Both the position numbers and the translations under genes were made by a program. This document shows positions 1 to 7,468 of a DNA stretch of 24,816 bases, one piece after another. Position 1 is the stretch's first letter; each line of letters starts with the position of its first letter. A model generated the notes under the pieces. It was not told where the DNA came from. It searched no databases and saw only the letters and a list, made by a program, of their open reading frames with translations. Location of the stretch: the NCBI GenBank assembly GCA_964506785.1, contig CAZDME010000016.1, positions 1 through 24,816 on the forward strand. Reading direction: 5' to 3'. This DNA comes from CAZDME01 sp964506785 [NCBI: uncultured bacterium] (GTDB lineage Bacteria; CAZDME01; JAYEMH01).

Positions 1-2
1 AA

Positions 3-122
3 AAAATGACTATTATGGCACACAAAGACAGGCTTAATTCTAATCTTGCTATTGGGGCCAATCGGATAATATTTTTTCGAGATATTAAATCGTTTGTAGA
101 AAAAAAGAAGGAACTGCCGTAG
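3..122 (+). CDS. Possible 3' end of an unidentified protein entering from the left edge
   Basis: The frame is open from the left edge to a TAG at 120-122. It gives about 39 residues ending in FVEKKKELP, preceded by a hydrophobic patch (IGANRIIFF). An in-frame ATG at 6 could also start a very short gene, but no ribosome binding site is visible because the window begins there. I do not recognise a family. The stop codon lies inside the stem of the minus-strand terminator hairpin (110-129). This may be the tail of a real gene whose end shares that hairpin, or a chance open frame. Confidence 0.3.
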   Translation, partial: KMTIMAHKDRLNSNLAIGANRIIFFRDIKSFVEKKKELP

Positions 123-164
123 CAGTTCCCATTCGCCTATTATACATAGGCTTTAGTCATTTAC
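98..164 (-). ncRNA. Putative short non-coding transcript or attenuated leader
   Basis: Reading the minus strand, a perfect sigma-70 promoter (199-171) is followed about 7 nt later by a likely start near 164. There is then a 6-bp hairpin (GCCTAT/ATAGGC, 151-135), an 8-bp hairpin with a CGTA loop (129-110) and a T-rich tract (109-98). The unit would be about 67 nt. The only open frame is a six-codon one at 160-140 without a ribosome binding site. It could be an independent small RNA, or a leader ending in an attenuator upstream of a gene left of the window. I recognise no known RNA family. Confidence 0.5.
99..129 (-). terminator. Rho-independent terminator, minus strand
   Basis: GGAACTGC (110-117) and GCAGTTCC (122-129) form a perfect 8-bp stem around a CGTA loop. 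Read on the minus strand, the stem is followed by a tract made almost entirely of T (109-99). On the plus strand no T tract follows, so the polarity is minus. Confidence 0.65.
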
Positions 165-170
165 ATAATA

Positions 171-199
171 ATTATACAATATAAGTTGATGTTTGTCAA
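171..199 (-). promoter_or_regulatory. Consensus sigma-70 promoter, minus strand
   Basis: On the minus strand TTGACA (199-194) and TATAAT (176-171) are separated by exactly 17 bp, matching consensus at all twelve positions. No protein-coding gene lies directly downstream in the window; the terminator at 129-99 follows instead. The -35 box sits in a small palindrome, TTTGTC-AATA-GACAAA (192-207), which also covers the candidate -35 of the divergent comEA promoter. Confidence 0.7.
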
Positions 200-229
200 T
201 AGACAAATTTGTGCCTGGATGGGTATGCT
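200..229 (+). promoter_or_regulatory. Candidate comEA promoter
   Basis: TAGACA (200-205) and TATGCT (224-229) are separated by 18 bp and point toward comEA. The -35 box shares the palindrome at 192-207 with the opposite-strand promoter. The -10 match is only 4 of 6, so this call is weak. Confidence 0.3.
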
Positions 230-286
230 AATTAAACGCAGAAAAAGAGGTGGATTTTAGCGTTTTTCTAAACGGAGAAGAAGTAT

Positions 287-898
287 ATGTTCAACCTCAC
301 TCCTCAAGAACGAAATGTAGCTTTATTTTTAGTCGGAACTTTAGTAATCGGTTCCGGGGTTTTGTTTTTTAAAAATAGACATTTTAAAGAGGTTAAGCCC
401 TATCTGGTTAAAGCCCACTCTCAACCGGAGACAAAAATAAACCAGGCGGAGGAGTCTCTGGTCGTTCATCTGGCCGGTGCGGTATTTAGGCCCGGCTTGT
501 ATCGGGTCAAAAAAGGCACCCGGGTAGGGGAGGTGTTGACAGAAACAAATCTCAAGGTGGAAGCGGATATTTCCTCTATAAATCTGGCCAGGACCCTTAT
601 AGATGGAGAAAAGATATTTATTCCCGTAAAAGCGCCGGCCCAAGGAGACTCTCTAAGAATTCCCTCTCTTTCGGTAAATGCAATAGAGAAGGGAAAATCG
701 GGAGAGTTTCTCAACATTAATCAGGCCGATGTTTTTCAGTTAGCCAGACTGCCGGCCATTGGAGAAATTCTGAGCCAAAGGATTATCGACTATCGAAAAG
801 AAACCGGGCCTTTTAAAAGCAAAGAAGAGATTCAAAAAGTCAGAGGGATTGGTCTAAAACGCTTTGAGAAAATAAAAGATTTAATATCTGTCGATTAA
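287..898 (+). CDS. comEA: ComEA-like competence DNA-binding protein
   Basis: ComEA family proteins bind incoming double-stranded DNA at the outer face of the cytoplasmic membrane during natural transformation. The 203-residue product has the family architecture. A short cytoplasmic N-terminus is followed by one membrane helix (about residues 10-27) and a linker. An SLBB-type domain (about 58-115, with VVHLAGAVFRPGLYRV) comes next. A C-terminal helix-hairpin-helix pair (about 141-203) carries the FLNINQADVFQLARLPAIG and VRGIGLKRFEKIKDL elements. GAGAAG upstream of the ATG is a plausible ribosome binding site. A probable comEC start lies at the far right of the window, so the two competence genes are not adjacent here. 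In some bacteria ComEA-like proteins serve general DNA binding rather than transformation. Confidence 0.88.
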   Translation: MFNLTPQERNVALFLVGTLVIGSGVLFFKNRHFKEVKPYLVKAHSQPETKINQAEESLVVHLAGAVFRPGLYRVKKGTRVGEVLTETNLKVEADISSINLARTLIDGEKIFIPVKAPAQGDSLRIPSLSVNAIEKGKSGEFLNINQADVFQLARLPAIGEILSQRIIDYRKETGPFKSKEEIQKVRGIGLKRFEKIKDLISVD

Positions 899-950
899 AA
901 AACTTTAATTCTTTCCCTTTAATCACCCTCCCGTAAACCAAGGGGTTTTA

Positions 951-1541
951 ATGACTAAAGTTTTTTTATTTGTCATATTTTTGTTTATTTTAAACCCAGC
1001 TTTTGCCTATGGCCTTGATTTTGAATGGAAGAACAGTCAAACCGCGAGCTATGATATATCCGTAGATAACGAAGATTGGTATACTATAAGGCTATGGCCG
1101 GAAGCTCACTATTATCTTCCGGCTTTTAATAAAGAATTAAAACTTTGTCCTTTTATCGAAACAAGGTATCATTTTCATTCTCATAAACTTTGCCGGAGCG
1201 AATTCGGCTTTGAAGCCGGAACGGATTTGTTCAAATGGCTTTATTGGGCAGAAAGCCTCCAATATGCTATCCTTCATCCGGGAAGGGATACGATTGAATT
1301 AGAATCTATTCTAAGGTTTCACCATCCCTTCTGGATAAAGGATAAAAAAATAGAAGCCTATATTTTCAACGAGCATACCTTTGCCTTTGTTATCGGTGAG
1401 GGTAAGAGAAACGAAATCGGCCTGGGAATTAACTGGCTGGCGGAAGATGATATTGAACTTTTATTAGGCTGGCGGCATATTGACCGGATACATAATTATG
1501 ATTCTGACCAGATAGAGGCCTCTTTGTTTTTTAGCTTTTAG
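951..1541 (+). CDS. Predicted outer-membrane beta-barrel protein (DUF2490-like)
   Basis: The 196-residue product begins with a clear signal peptide: a lysine at residue 3, a hydrophobic core VFLFVIFLFILNP, and a likely cleavage after AFA near residue 19. The mature part alternates polar and aromatic residues in short strands (for example YTIRLWPEAHYYL and NEIGLGINWL). It ends in FFSF, the terminal aromatic pattern expected of barrel proteins handled by BamA. It resembles the DUF2490 group of small porin-like proteins, whose function is unknown. AAGGGG precedes the ATG. It lies between comEA and the kinase-like gene, with only 10 nt to the latter, suggesting co-transcription. The family call is from memory of sequence style and is uncertain; the secreted barrel prediction is firmer. 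Confidence 0.6.
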   Translation: MTKVFLFVIFLFILNPAFAYGLDFEWKNSQTASYDISVDNEDWYTIRLWPEAHYYLPAFNKELKLCPFIETRYHFHSHKLCRSEFGFEAGTDLFKWLYWAESLQYAILHPGRDTIELESILRFHHPFWIKDKKIEAYIFNEHTFAFVIGEGKRNEIGLGINWLAEDDIELLLGWRHIDRIHNYDSDQIEASLFFSF

Positions 1542-1551
1542 GAAAATTCGA

Positions 1552-2673
1552 GTGGCAAGCGGGGAAATGTTTACGGATAATTATTTTTTCTTTGGCAAAT
1601 CTTACCGGATAAGCACCGATTCAAAGGCCTTTCGGCAGGAATTAAAAGATATCTACCGCCATTTTCTCTCTCTTAAAAGGGGGGAAATTTTTGAGAAAAT
1701 CCATATTTTCTCCGGGCAGACAAACTGTCAAAAAGCCGGGATAAAGTGGGACGATTCTTTTTATCCTCTTTCTAAACTTTCGGCCAGGCAAGTGGCTTTG
1801 GCCATACCCTCTTTGATTGCCTCCCGGATGAGCAGTCACTTTATTTTCCACGGGGGAGTGGTTTCCTGGAAAGGGAAGGGATTTATTATTTGTGCTTATT
1901 CGGCTTTTGGCAAGACCACCCTGGTTATGGAGCTTTTAAAAAGGGGTTTTTCTTTACTCTCCGACGAATTAGCCCCTATTTCTGTTTCTTCCCGGTTGAT
2001 TGAACCTTTTCCCCGCAGCCTTCGCCTTTCCGCAAAAACCTTTAAGCTTTTTCCGGAGCTCTCCACTGCGCATCTGAAGAAAAACAAGAAGGATAGACGA
2101 AGAAAAATCATGCTTGATATTGATAATTTAGCCTGGGCAAAATTAGGCGAAAGATGTTTTCCCGGTTATGTTATTTTTCTCATCCCTCCTGGAGGGATAA
2201 AGGGGAAAGAAACCTTTATTGAGTTGGCCTTAACCTATATTACCCCTGCTTTTTTAAAGAAGTTAGCGAAAATAAAAGGAGTCAGGGAAGTAAGCCGGAT
2301 TAAGGGAAGAGATTTCTCTTTGCTCAGCCTGAAGGTAAAAAAAGGAGTAAGATTAATACCGGCCATAAAAAACCTTTGTCTTGACTGCCGGATTCCCCTC
2401 ATTTATGCTCATCGGGGTAAAGCTGGACCAATGGATTGGCAAGCTTTCCCTTCTTTAAAGCCGATAGCTTCCTCATCGGGTTTTTTAAAACTTAGCCAGA
2501 TGCTTCTTTTAGTTTCTAAGGAAGCTTTGCTGAAGGGAAGATTTAGCGGAAGTTCCCCCCGCTTGCTTATGGAATTAACCAGGCTTACTCAAGGAACGCG
2601 TTTTTTTGAAATGGTTCCGGGGAAACTCAGCCAGATGGCTGAATTAATTGAGAAATTGGTAAAAAGAGTTTAG
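1552..2673 (+). CDS. HPr kinase-like (HprK-related) P-loop protein
   Basis: The central part (about residues 95-145) matches the C-terminal kinase fold of HprK-related proteins. FIFHGGVV corresponds to the usual lead-in strand, ICAYSAFGKTTL (113-124) is the P-loop and LLSDELAPI (135-143) is the Walker-B-like segment. In the P-loop the canonical first glycine is alanine (A115), while G120-K121-T122 are kept. At 373 residues it is longer than a bare kinase domain; the C-terminal 200 residues are unassigned. There is no HPr or PTS gene nearby. HprK-like proteins of this type occur in lasso-peptide and other RiPP loci, where they may phosphorylate the peptide, and a PqqD-like gene, a nucleotidyltransferase and a candidate peptide lie downstream. 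The GTG at 1552 is chosen because AGGAA (1540-1544) lies 7 nt upstream; the ATG at 1567 lacks that spacing. Confidence 0.7.
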   Translation: MASGEMFTDNYFFFGKSYRISTDSKAFRQELKDIYRHFLSLKRGEIFEKIHIFSGQTNCQKAGIKWDDSFYPLSKLSARQVALAIPSLIASRMSSHFIFHGGVVSWKGKGFIICAYSAFGKTTLVMELLKRGFSLLSDELAPISVSSRLIEPFPRSLRLSAKTFKLFPELSTAHLKKNKKDRRRKIMLDIDNLAWAKLGERCFPGYVIFLIPPGGIKGKETFIELALTYITPAFLKKLAKIKGVREVSRIKGRDFSLLSLKVKKGVRLIPAIKNLCLDCRIPLIYAHRGKAGPMDWQAFPSLKPIASSSGFLKLSQMLLLVSKEALLKGRFSGSSPRLLMELTRLTQGTRFFEMVPGKLSQMAELIEKLVKRV

Positions 2674-2675
2674 TC

Positions 2676-5132
2676 TCAGAACTTCACCTTTACCCAATCC
2701 AATAAAACTCCCAGATTAGCGCTATAACCTTTAATGGCATATTCGTAGGGATTCCAGACAGTTGCGGTAATTCTTAAGACCGCCCTCCGGGGAAGAGAAG
2801 ATTTAGTTACTGATGAAGGAATAATTAGGTTATATTCTTTGAATTCATTGGCCACTTCAAATTCTTTGATAAAATTTCCGTCCAGATAAAGAGAAATCCG
2901 GGCTAATTTTTCTTCTTTCGGCCGGGCTCCGCCCATTTTGATAGTCAAACTAACCTTTTTATCTTCCTCCGGCCAGGGGATAGTTATTTCGGCCAGGCCG
3001 TATGTCCAGCGGCCGTTTATTCCGCCGCTATAGTTTCTCACCCGGTCAAAACCGCCGGCCAGGCCAAAGCAGTTTCGGCCGATATCGATAAAATGTTCAC
3101 CTTTCTTTTCTTGCCTTTTTCTCTCAAGCAGCTTTAGCTGAAAGATTTTAACCGGTATTTTAAATTTTTTCACCTTCCGGGGAATCTGACGCAGCGGTTC
3201 TTCCAGCCGGCTTGAGTCTAAAATAGCCGAACCAACCTCCTGAAAATCGACTCTTGGGGTAAAAGGTTTGCTTTCCCGGGAGATATAGAAGACTTGCTTG
3301 TTTTCTTCAAGCCATTTCTCTATTATACTTAAGGCCTGCCAGGCTTTAGGGATATTTTGGTCAGAAAGGGAAAGGGTGTTTTTACCGTAGATATAATGCA
3401 AGGGAGTAGCCAGCCAATATCCATCACAGATATAGATAGCTTCTTCTTTCATTTGTTTCGCCAGATTTTCCGAAAATTCAATCATCCCTTGATAATCCAC
3501 CTGTTTTATCAAAAGGGGAATTCGCCAGATGGGGAAGGCAAGAAGATAAATACAGATAGCCGTAGCTATGATTCGGCCGGTTATTTTTTTTCGCTCGCTT
3601 AATTCGATAATCAGGTAGCTGGCAAAAAGGTAAAAGCTGGGTACCATAAAGGGAACATAGCGCCTGAGGGCCCAGGGGTAGCTGGGAGCCAGGACCTTGT
3701 TACGCAGGAAGAAAAACGAAAAGGTTAAGGCCATGATGACAAAAGGTGCTTTTTTTCGGGAAAAACCCTGCCAAAAGGCCATCCCTAATCCAAAGATTGC
3801 CAGCCAGAAGCCTAAAGGGGTAAGGAAGAGAGCCAATTCTTGGGCATTGGTAGCATTGTTATTTAGAGGCATTATCCGGGGGCGAAGAAAATAAAGATAA
3901 AATGCCAGAAGCACTAGGAGCAAACTAGCCCCTCTTCTAAGATATTTCTTCTGGCAGAGGCGGTTAAAGAACGGCTTTATTTTCCCGGAGAAGACTTTTA
4001 AAAGAATTAGCAGAATTAGGCCTGTCCCCAGAGCAATTACGGCTTTATCCCTGGCCGGATTGAATTTATAATGGTACCAATAAATGTTATAAATATAGGT
4101 TTTAGTAAAAAATACCCCCTGAATTAGCAAATAGACCAGTAAAAGGCTGAAAGGAACGATAAAAAAGAGGTCAAAACGCCTAAATTTCCCCCAATTTCGG
4201 TAGAAAAAGTAAAGAACTAATGCCGGAAGAATGAGGATAATGGTAAAAGAAGAAAGGAGAGCGGCTCCCAGGGTAAAGGCTCCGATTAAAGCCAGGAAAG
4301 GTTCATTTTTCTCTTCATAAAGGGCCAAAAGATAGATTCCGCTCCAGAGTAGAAACTGACTGAATATTTCAGTGGTAGAAAAGCGAACATACCAAATCTG
4401 GATAACGCTTAGGGCCAGAAATAGAGAGGCAAGCCCGGCTACTTTGCGGTTAAAAAGAATCCTGGCGGCTTGATAAAAGGCCAGGAGCCCCAAGAGGGCG
4501 AAGCACGGATTTAGATAAAGGCTGAAGCGCAGGCCAAAAAGGCTGTAGAAGATAGCTATCCAGACTGGATAAAGGTGATAAAAACGGGGAATAATCCGAC
4601 CCCTAACTGAATCGGTAATCATGAAGCCGGGATATTTCTGCTGGATATTTACCCGGTTGTGAGAGAAGGCTTCCTGTTCCGCGGCCTTTAGGCCGGCCCA
4701 GGTTTTATCTTCAATCTTGATTGAGCCGGTTTTGGCGATATTTATCCCGGTGTTGAGATATGTTCCCGGGTCCCAGCCTCCTTCCAGATACTGATGCGGC
4801 CGGAAGAAGATAAAGGAGCTTAAAGCTAATAAAGCTAAAAGAAACCAGTTGGGCCGGAAGCGGATTTTTTTAAACTTTAACCCTTCCGGCCGTTTAAGAT
4901 AAAGGCAGATAAATATAGTTAATGAATAGATACCCAGAAAAAAGACAAGATAGAAAAGGGAGAAAAAACCAAGTTGAGCCAATATCAGGCCGATTAAAGA
5001 ACTGAGAAGAATGCTGATAAGTAAAGAGAAAGAATTTTTTCCCTTTAAAAGAAGACTGGTGAGATAGCCGGGCAGAAAAAAGATAAAAATGGCTGATAAA
5101 ATCTTTCCGAAAAGCAGGAAGGCTGAATTCAT
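2676..5132 (-). CDS. Large membrane glycosyltransferase-like protein (GT39/ArnT type)
   Basis: The 818-residue protein has roughly a dozen hydrophobic segments in residues 1-560, followed by a soluble C-terminal part. The first large loop carries RPHQYLEGGWDPGTYL (111-126). An acidic residue at this place, just after an early helix, is the catalytic base in GT-C enzymes such as PMT and ArnT, which transfer sugars from lipid-linked donors outside the membrane; D121 is the candidate here. The C-terminal 150 residues look like a beta-sandwich (RISLYLDGNFIKEFEV) of the kind that binds carbohydrate. Its end faces that of the kinase-like gene with only 2 nt between the stop codons and no visible terminator. 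The acceptor is unknown. A GT-C fold is fairly likely; the exact family is not certain. Confidence 0.65.
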   Translation of the reverse strand: MNSAFLLFGKILSAIFIFFLPGYLTSLLLKGKNSFSLLISILLSSLIGLILAQLGFFSLFYLVFFLGIYSLTIFICLYLKRPEGLKFKKIRFRPNWFLLALLALSSFIFFRPHQYLEGGWDPGTYLNTGINIAKTGSIKIEDKTWAGLKAAEQEAFSHNRVNIQQKYPGFMITDSVRGRIIPRFYHLYPVWIAIFYSLFGLRFSLYLNPCFALLGLLAFYQAARILFNRKVAGLASLFLALSVIQIWYVRFSTTEIFSQFLLWSGIYLLALYEEKNEPFLALIGAFTLGAALLSSFTIILILPALVLYFFYRNWGKFRRFDLFFIVPFSLLLVYLLIQGVFFTKTYIYNIYWYHYKFNPARDKAVIALGTGLILLILLKVFSGKIKPFFNRLCQKKYLRRGASLLLVLLAFYLYFLRPRIMPLNNNATNAQELALFLTPLGFWLAIFGLGMAFWQGFSRKKAPFVIMALTFSFFFLRNKVLAPSYPWALRRYVPFMVPSFYLFASYLIIELSERKKITGRIIATAICIYLLAFPIWRIPLLIKQVDYQGMIEFSENLAKQMKEEAIYICDGYWLATPLHYIYGKNTLSLSDQNIPKAWQALSIIEKWLEENKQVFYISRESKPFTPRVDFQEVGSAILDSSRLEEPLRQIPRKVKKFKIPVKIFQLKLLERKRQEKKGEHFIDIGRNCFGLAGGFDRVRNYSGGINGRWTYGLAEITIPWPEEDKKVSLTIKMGGARPKEEKLARISLYLDGNFIKEFEVANEFKEYNLIIPSSVTKSSLPRRAVLRITATVWNPYEYAIKGYSANLGVLLDWVKVKF

Positions 5133-5208
5133 CGGTAAAAAATGTCTTAGGTGTAATCTAAAAGGTGTGCTGGGTTTATTTTGTATTATAAACCTTTAAA
5201 AATTGTGT

Positions 5209-5214
5209 TATAAT
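5209..5214 (+). promoter_or_regulatory. TATAAT -10 box of a possibly leaderless promoter
   Basis: A perfect TATAAT lies 9 nt upstream of the ATG at 5224, so the predicted transcript would start at about 5221 with almost no leader. The ATG lacks a ribosome binding site, in keeping with leaderless translation. The -35 region is poor (TTATAA at 5186-5191), so this is a moderate call. Confidence 0.35.
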
Positions 5215-5223
5215 TTTAGCATA

Positions 5224-5709
5224 ATGGATAAAAAATTCCAAAACAAATATTTCTGGAGTGTGGCTAAAGGAAAAAGCATGTCTCCTTTTATAAAAGAAGG
5301 GGACCGCCTTCTTCTGGCCGCTTTTTCTTCTTCTCAGATAAAACCGGGAGATATTGTGGCCATAAAGACGGGGCCGGGGATAGTTATTCACCGCCTTATA
5401 AGAAAATACCGCCGGCATGGCCGGCTCTATTTTCAGGAAAAAGGCGACGGCAACCTGAGAGGGGAAACTATAGCTCCTGGAGATATTTTGGGTAAGGCCA
5501 TTCTTATCAAGCGTGGAGAAAAAGAAAAACATCTAAATCGGCCTCTCTGGCAGATTTTTAATAGAATTATGGGCACATATGGTTATTTATTATCTTCTCT
5601 ATATCAACTGTATCAGAAAACTAAACAAAATACCGGACATCCCCGAATGACCCCGCAGGATTCCCAAAAATCCCGGCGGGGCAGGCGGCGGCGGGATAAT
5701 AATGCTTAA
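5224..5709 (+). CDS. S24/S26-type signal-peptidase-like protease, no N-terminal anchor
   Basis: The 161-residue product has the S26 catalytic box AKGKSMSPFIKEGD, with S18 as nucleophile. GDIVAIK precedes VIHRLI, where H56 takes the position that is lysine in standard bacterial LepB. A Ser-His dyad is typical of the SipW/ER-type signal peptidases. Unlike those, this protein has no obvious N-terminal membrane helix. It ends in a strongly basic tail (SRRGRRRRDNNA). ATG 5224 is preferred to the upstream TTG at 5203, because the -10 box TATAAT (5209-5214) would fall inside the longer version. The stop overlaps the next start by 8 nt, so it is coupled to the nucleotidyltransferase. Such small peptidases recur beside PqqD, kinase and nucleotidyltransferase genes, so a role in maturing a small peptide or exopolysaccharide protein is an inference. 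Confidence 0.7.
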   Translation: MDKKFQNKYFWSVAKGKSMSPFIKEGDRLLLAAFSSSQIKPGDIVAIKTGPGIVIHRLIRKYRRHGRLYFQEKGDGNLRGETIAPGDILGKAILIKRGEKEKHLNRPLWQIFNRIMGTYGYLLSSLYQLYQKTKQNTGHPRMTPQDSQKSRRGRRRRDNNA

Positions 5710-6928
5710 GGAACAAAAGTTACTTTTAAACTCTCTTGCTAGAGGAAGAAGCGAAAAACTTCTCCGGGAAGAAAGAAAAATCCTCGAGACTGGGAATTTA
5801 GACTGGAATTACATACTTAGGGAGGCTGATTATCACCGGCTCAACCCCCTTATTTATTATCACTGGCGGAAAGAAAAGTTGATTAGCTTAATTCCTGAGG
5901 GAATAAGTGCCCGGCTGGAAAAGAAACATTATGCCGTTGCTTTTAGTAATTTAAAATTATCCCGGGAACTTGAACGGTTGATAGCCATTTTTATTAAGGC
6001 CGGAATAGAATTTATTATTCTCAAAGGGCCGGTTCTCGATGAAGCTATCTATCCCGAAAAGGGCCTGCGGCCTTTCGGTGATTTAGATATATTTATCCGC
6101 CGTCCGGATTTAGATAAAATGGAAGATATACTTTTAAAAGAGGGGTATTTACTCCCTGCGGGGATTCTTCCCAAACAGTTCTATCGGCAATTTCATTTCG
6201 AATTACCCTTTGTCAATCAGACAAAGGGGGGAGCATATTTGGAAATTCATTGGGATCTTCTGCCCCGCTGGCGCCTGCATTCTCCTGATATCTTTGAGGT
6301 TTGGAAGCGGAGACAAACTTTCGGTGAAAATAAGGTGTTTTATTCTCTGGGAATCGAAGATATGATTATTTATCTTTGTGGCCACCTGGATTTGCATGCT
6401 TATATGAACCGTTATCGCTATCCTTCGGCCAAAATAGAAGATTATATCTTGACTCCTTCAAGCGGCAATAGACTTATCTGGTTTTCTGATATTTTGGAAA
6501 CAATTAGATTTTTTGGAGAAAGGATTGACTGGGTAAAACTTAGAAAAAGGGCAAAACACTGGGGGGTAGAGACGGCTGTTTCTGTCAATCTATCGATTCT
6601 TAAACAATTGTTTCCGTTTGAGGGGATTTTGGAAACAATCGACTTTTCTTTAATCCCTCGTCAAGGAAGGGTTAAGAAAACCGTCATTTTACTTGCGGAA
6701 AAAAATATTTTTTTCTCAAAGAAAAAAAGAAGCTGGGAGAAAACACTGGGGTTTCGAGGCTCTCTTTCCTGGACAGATTTAATCGAATATATGTTTCCGG
6801 GGGGAAATGTATTAAAAGCCAGATATAGAGATAAATCAGGTAAGATGCCTTTATTTTACCAGATTACCTATCGATTGAAATGCCTTTTTGAAGGATTGAA
6901 AGGTATGTATATGGCTATTTTAAAATAA
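5702..6928 (+). CDS. Nucleotidyltransferase family protein (PF14907 type)
   Basis: The 408-residue protein carries the hallmark pattern of the NTP_transf_5 group. FIILKGPVL (105-112) comes first. An LRPFGDLDIFI segment (122-132) follows, in which D127 and D129 are the metal-binding aspartates of the polymerase-beta-like nucleotidyltransferase fold. Its length fits the family. Members occur in exopolysaccharide loci and in lasso-peptide loci of the paeninodin type, usually alongside an HprK-like kinase and PqqD-like leader-binding proteins. The substrate is not known. It overlaps the S26-type peptidase gene by 8 nt and converges on the minus-strand peptide/PqqD genes, leaving only 8 nt between the stops. 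Fold assignment is confident; the role in peptide modification is inference from neighbours. Confidence 0.78.
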   Translation: MLKEQKLLLNSLARGRSEKLLREERKILETGNLDWNYILREADYHRLNPLIYYHWRKEKLISLIPEGISARLEKKHYAVAFSNLKLSRELERLIAIFIKAGIEFIILKGPVLDEAIYPEKGLRPFGDLDIFIRRPDLDKMEDILLKEGYLLPAGILPKQFYRQFHFELPFVNQTKGGAYLEIHWDLLPRWRLHSPDIFEVWKRRQTFGENKVFYSLGIEDMIIYLCGHLDLHAYMNRYRYPSAKIEDYILTPSSGNRLIWFSDILETIRFFGERIDWVKLRKRAKHWGVETAVSVNLSILKQLFPFEGILETIDFSLIPRQGRVKKTVILLAEKNIFFSKKKRSWEKTLGFRGSLSWTDLIEYMFPGGNVLKARYRDKSGKMPLFYQITYRLKCLFEGLKGMYMAILK

Positions 6929-6936
6929 GCTAATTT

Positions 6937-7065
6937 TTAGAGGAATCCGGGCTCATTCTCGCCGGATCCGAGAGTCAAGCCTAATTCTTCTTCCAGTTCT
7001 TCGGCTTCGTAGGTTTTTATCTCCGGCCTCTTATAAACTGTTTTTTTCTCTTTATCCTTGGACAT
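6937..7065 (-). CDS. Small RiPP-precursor-like peptide (42 residues)
   Basis: This gene encodes 42 residues from ATG 7065-7063 to TAA 6939-6937. AGAGGT lies 5 nt upstream of the ATG, a good ribosome binding site inside the end of the PqqD gene, with which it overlaps by 14 nt. The N-terminal half is charged and contains VYKRPEIKTY (10-19), matching the YxxP(L/I) recognition signature that PqqD-like RRE domains bind in lasso leaders. An acidic helix AEELEEEL (21-28) follows. The last 14 residues (29-42) are different in nature: G- and T-rich with G33, S34, G35, P39, G40, F41 and L42, and no cysteine. This is the layout of a leader plus core. No lasso cyclase or radical SAM modifier is in the window, so the product chemistry is unknown; it might instead be a small structural peptide. 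Confidence 0.68.
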   Translation of the reverse strand: MSKDKEKKTVYKRPEIKTYEAEELEEELGLTLGSGENEPGFL

Positions 7066-7378
7066 GATTTACCTCTTGATAAGTTAGTAAACCTTTCTTT
7101 TTCAGTTTAGTTATTATTTGGTGGACATCTAATTCAACCGCTGTTTTAAGAGGCAGGCTAAAGGTCTTTTTAATGTTTTTCGCTATTTCGCCAACCTGGT
7201 GCCGACCGTTAGCCATTTTCCAGATAAAAGCGGCTGTTTCATTTAAAACGTGAAGGCGCTCTGTTTTCGGGTCATAAAGCAACAGTTCCTGCCCAACTTT
7301 CGAACTTATAACATCCTTCCTTATAAGTGGACATTTTATCATCATTTTAGGCTTTAACTTTTTCTCCCAACTGTCCAT
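7052..7378 (-). CDS. PqqD-like peptide-recognition protein (RRE)
   Basis: The core holds the PqqD/RRE pattern: a beta segment ending in LLYDPKTERLHVLNETAAFI, then WKMANGRHQVGEIAKNI, then LKKKGLL near the end. Family members bind the leader of a ribosomal peptide and present it to modifying enzymes. The start at ATG 7378 gives 108 residues. A longer TTG start at 7429 is rejected because that TTG is the first part of a TTGACA -35 box; an ATG at 7345 is also possible. The stop lies 14 nt inside the following small peptide gene, so the two are translationally coupled, strong contextual support for a binder-substrate pair. A polysaccharide deacetylase gene lies upstream on the same strand. Fold call is good; partner is inferred. 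Confidence 0.75.
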   Translation of the reverse strand: MDSWEKKLKPKMMIKCPLIRKDVISSKVGQELLLYDPKTERLHVLNETAAFIWKMANGRHQVGEIAKNIKKTFSLPLKTAVELDVHQIITKLKKKGLLTYQEVNHVQG

Positions 7379-7399
7379 TATAATAGATTTCTTTATATC

Positions 7400-7429
7400 A
7401 TTTTTATCACGAATTATTTTTTTTGTCAA
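7400..7429 (-). promoter_or_regulatory. Candidate promoter of the PqqD-peptide pair
   Basis: On the minus strand TTGACA (7429-7424) is perfect. A 17-bp spacer leads to TAAAAA (7406-7401), which matches 4 of 6 of the -10 consensus. It would drive the PqqD-like gene and the overlapping peptide independently of the deacetylase gene. The 39-nt gap before the deacetylase stop shows no other feature. Confidence 0.45.
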
Positions 7430-7468
7430 GAGAAACTATTTTTGCTCAAACTTTTTGCTGGGGAGTGG

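Noticed and set aside
99-151. Two hairpins as part of a tRNA or other structured RNA
   Set aside because: There is no T-arm GTTCRA-like motif, no acceptor pairing and no CCA; promoter and T tract fit a terminator on the minus strand better.
2676-5132. Plus-strand open frames at 3357-3602 and 3697-3894
   Set aside because: They are antisense to the long membrane protein gene, with no ribosome binding site or recognisable motif.
7379-7429. PqqD gene starting at TTG 7429
   Set aside because: That TTG is part of a perfect -35 TTGACA box and the additional residues are not family-like; ATG 7378 is preferred.
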